Below, one piece after another: positions 4,732 to 6,621 of a DNA stretch of 6,621 bases. Every line of letters starts with the position of its first letter. The first letter of the stretch is position 1. The DNA comes from Pseudomonadota bacterium (GTDB lineage: Bacteria > Pseudomonadota > Alphaproteobacteria > Sphingomonadales > Sphingomonadaceae). The stretch covers positions 1 through 6,621 of the forward strand of contig JAEWKG010000325.1 of the NCBI GenBank assembly GCA_023386135.1. The letters are read 5' to 3'. The notes below the pieces were generated by a model. The model was not told where the DNA came from, made no database searches, and saw only the letters and a list, made by a program, of their open reading frames with translations. Both the position numbers and the translations under genes were made by a program.

Positions 4732-5744
4732 TGCGCATGAAGCTCGGCCTTGCGCTGGCCGCGGCGCTGGCCTCCATGCCTGCCGCAGCCCAGGTGCCCA
4801 GCGGATACGACGCGGCGGTCGCCGCACGGCAGGCCGGCCGGCCGATTGAGGCGAAAAGCTTGCTCGAAGCATGGCTGGCAGCGCACCCCGGCGATGCCGA
4901 CGCGCAATTGCAGCTCGCCTATGCCGAACTCGCGCTCGGCCATCTCGAGGCCGCGCAAGCGGGTTTCGAGGCGGTCCTGCGGCAAGCGCGCGACTATGCC
5001 GACGCGCGTGAAGGATTGGCGGCAGTCGCCGCGCGCCGGGCGACGGTGCACGACGCTGACGGCGGATTCTTCTCGCTCGAGGGCGCACTGAGCGATCTTT
5101 CCCGCGGCGCGCGCGTTTGGACCGAGGTCGCGGCGGACCTGCAGGTTCCGGCAGGCAAGCGAACGACCCTCGGGGCTCGCGCGGCGTATTACCACCGCTT
5201 CGGCCTCAACGACGTCGAACTCGTCGGGCGTGTCGGCGTACACCCATCGGACAACATCTGGTTGCGCGCGCACGCCGGCGGCACGCCCAATGCCGATTTC
5301 CGTCCCGAGATCGAGCTCGGCGGCGGGATCGATGTCCGCCTATCGCAGGGCAATGCGACCGTGCTGACCCTCGATGGCGCCTATCAGCGCTTCCCGTTGC
5401 AGGACGTGGTCACCATCAACCCGGGCGTCGTGCAATACCTCGATGGCGGCAAAGCCTGGATCACGCTGCGCGGGATCGGCACCGCAGCTTACGGCGGACC
5501 GCTGGAAGTGGGCGGCCTGCTACGCGGCGACTATGTCCCGGCCGCCCACTGGCGCGTGTTCGGCGGCGCATCGAACGGTCCCGACTCCGATCTTGGTGTC
5601 GTCACCCGCGTCACGGCCCTGTTCGGCGGAGTCGAGGCCCCGCTCGGCAACCACTTCGGGGTCACCGGTTCACTCGCGCGCGAATGGCGCGACGGCGGGT
5701 TCGATCGCACCGAGTTCCGGCTGGGCGTGAAGGCGCACTTTTGA
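4728..5744 (+). CDS. YaiO-family outer-membrane beta-barrel protein with N-terminal TPR segment
   Basis: A 338-residue exported protein. A signal peptide is clear: short basic N-terminus (MMRMK), hydrophobic core LGLALAAALASMP and probable cleavage after AAA at about residue 21. Residues about 26-105 carry TPR-like helical repeats (for example AWLAAHPGDADAQLQLAYAE and GHLEAAQAGFEAVL), expected to face the periplasm. From about 112 to the end, alternating amphipathic strands with many Gly, Tyr and aromatic residues lead to a terminal Phe (RLGVKAHF), the typical C-terminal signal for outer-membrane insertion. TPR plus a YaiO barrel is the architecture of proteins linked to exopolysaccharide export. 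ATG 4728 overlaps the preceding stop. The stop overlaps the next gene's TTG by four bases (TTGA). The likely role is the outer-membrane export part of a polysaccharide system; the polymer is unknown. Confidence 0.85.
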   Translation: MMRMKLGLALAAALASMPAAAQVPSGYDAAVAARQAGRPIEAKSLLEAWLAAHPGDADAQLQLAYAELALGHLEAAQAGFEAVLRQARDYADAREGLAAVAARRATVHDADGGFFSLEGALSDLSRGARVWTEVAADLQVPAGKRTTLGARAAYYHRFGLNDVELVGRVGVHPSDNIWLRAHAGGTPNADFRPEIELGGGIDVRLSQGNATVLTLDGAYQRFPLQDVVTINPGVVQYLDGGKAWITLRGIGTAAYGGPLEVGGLLRGDYVPAAHWRVFGGASNGPDSDLGVVTRVTALFGGVEAPLGNHFGVTGSLAREWRDGGFDRTEFRLGVKAHF

Positions 5745-6621
5745 CCACGCTCGTTTCGCTGTGGGATTTTTCGCTGCTGCTCTGCTCCGTCGCGCTGCTC
5801 GGAGTGGCCGGGCTACTGCTCGCACGCGTCATCACCGAAGGCAGCGCGCGCCGGCGTGAGGACATGCGCCGCAAGCTCCTGCCCGCGATGATTCGCGGCG
5901 AAGTGGCCGACGTCGGCAATTCGAAGCGCGTCCGCAGGGTCGCCGCGACCCTTACGCTCGAACTCGCCGAACTCGTGCGTGGCACCGACCGCGAGGCGCT
6001 GGTCACGGCGGCGACCGCGACCGGCGCGACGGAAGAACTCGCCAGGCGCTTGCGCGCGCGCGCACCGCAGGACCGGCTGGTCGCGGCCGAAGCGCTGGCG
6101 ATGTTCCCCGCCTATACGCCCGCCGTCACCAGGATCGCGCTGGCCGATCCCAGCCCTGATGTGCGGCTCGGCACCGCTCTCGCGCTGGCGCAGGAGGGCC
6201 GCGCGCCGCCTGCGGGCGAACTGGTGCGCAAGCTGGGCATCGGCACGAGCGAGAACTCGCTGCTGGTCGTCTCGCTGATGCGCGACCTCGTTAAGACCGA
6301 TCCGCAGGCGGTCGAAGCATTGCTCTACGATCTCGACCTGCCCGATGCCGCGAAGCTCGCAGCGACCGATGCGCTGGCCGAAAGCGGCGCAGTCGATCAC
6401 GCGCCGCTGGTCGCGTGGATGGCGGAAGCGACGGGCGAGGACAGCGACCTCCAGCCGCGCATCTTCCGCGCGCTCGGCCGGTTGGGCCATCCCGCCGGGC
6501 ACGCTGCGATCCTGACCGGGCTCGACAGCCCGTCGTGGCAGGTACGCTCGTCGGCATCCGAAGCGGCTGGCCGCTCGGCGCTCAAGGCAGCCGTCCCGCG
6601 TCTGGCGGAGCTGCTCGACGA
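5741..6621 (+). CDS. Membrane-anchored HEAT-repeat protein, partial, C-terminus beyond the right edge
   Basis: The frame opens at TTG 5741 and stays open for 293 codons to the window edge. The N-terminus TTLVSLWDFSLLLCSVALLG then VAGLLLARVI gives one membrane helix at about residues 8-30, followed by a basic stretch (SARRREDMRRK) that indicates a cytoplasmic body. From about residue 115 the sequence shows repeated helix pairs of HEAT type, such as DRLVAAEALAMFP, DPSPDVRLGTALALAQEG, and SPSWQVRSSASEAAG followed by VPRLAELLDD. HEAT repeats form a curved scaffold for protein contacts. TTG 5741 is chosen because it overlaps the upstream stop as TTGA and begins just before the membrane helix; no better start precedes the helix. 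It probably acts as a scaffold between the response regulator or a membrane synthase and the export barrel (inference from gene order). Confidence 0.85.
   Translation, partial: MTTLVSLWDFSLLLCSVALLGVAGLLLARVITEGSARRREDMRRKLLPAMIRGEVADVGNSKRVRRVAATLTLELAELVRGTDREALVTAATATGATEELARRLRARAPQDRLVAAEALAMFPAYTPAVTRIALADPSPDVRLGTALALAQEGRAPPAGELVRKLGIGTSENSLLVVSLMRDLVKTDPQAVEALLYDLDLPDAAKLAATDALAESGAVDHAPLVAWMAEATGEDSDLQPRIFRALGRLGHPAGHAAILTGLDSPSWQVRSSASEAAGRSALKAAVPRLAELLD

Noticed and set aside
4656..5273. A 205-codon minus-strand frame, the longest antisense frame in the window
   Set aside because: It lies opposite the signal peptide and TPR part of the YaiO-like gene, is rich in Arg, Gly and Ala and shows no domain. 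It is a typical shadow of a high-GC gene.
5813..6502. A 229-codon minus-strand frame opposite the HEAT-repeat gene
   Set aside because: The plus-strand frame has clear HEAT repeats and operon context, while the minus translation is a low-complexity R/G/A shadow.

Overview
The window looks like chromosome (or a large replicon) from a high-GC alphaproteobacterium, most likely a sphingomonad. The clues are a PilZ protein of the type common in that group, a DUF6961-like protein, a remnant of a CtrA-type DNA-binding domain and a YaiO-type outer-membrane protein operon. This assignment rests on recognising protein families by eye, not on any search.

Layout. Positions 1-200 (minus strand) hold the start of a PilZ-domain protein that runs off the left edge, with a long inverted repeat directly before its start codon. 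Positions 385-624 (minus) encode an orphan DUF2442 protein. Positions 762 to about 940 (minus) are a broken C-terminal piece of a CtrA-family response regulator. About 940-1253 holds no gene that can be supported. A stand-alone LuxR-type helix-turn-helix protein lies at 1254-1511 (plus). It converges on, and overlaps, a three-gene minus-strand cluster running from 2295 down to 1450: a 31-residue membrane peptide, a DUF6961-like protein coupled to it by an ATGA overlap, and a 161-residue protein of unknown function. About 2300-2611 looks like degraded coding sequence, possibly the first part of a MarR-like regulator on the minus strand. A membrane diguanylate cyclase (GGDEF) follows at 2612-3799 (plus). 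After it, 3964-4092 carries the orphaned last residues of an acyl-CoA or feruloyl-CoA synthetase, so 0.2-4.1 kb reads as a turnover zone of small accessory genes and gene fragments.

From 4348 to the right edge the character changes to denser and more GC-rich DNA with no gaps. This is an operon of a single-domain response regulator, a TPR/YaiO-type outer-membrane beta-barrel protein and a membrane-anchored HEAT-repeat protein cut by the window edge, each overlapping the next by 4 bp. By analogy with similar clusters, it is probably the beginning of a regulated exopolysaccharide synthesis and export locus, with a glycosyltransferase expected just downstream.

How the genes may work together. 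A c-di-GMP producer (GGDEF) and a c-di-GMP binder (PilZ) share the window with the possible exopolysaccharide operon, which fits surface-attachment biology. They are not in one transcription unit, however, so the functional link is inference.
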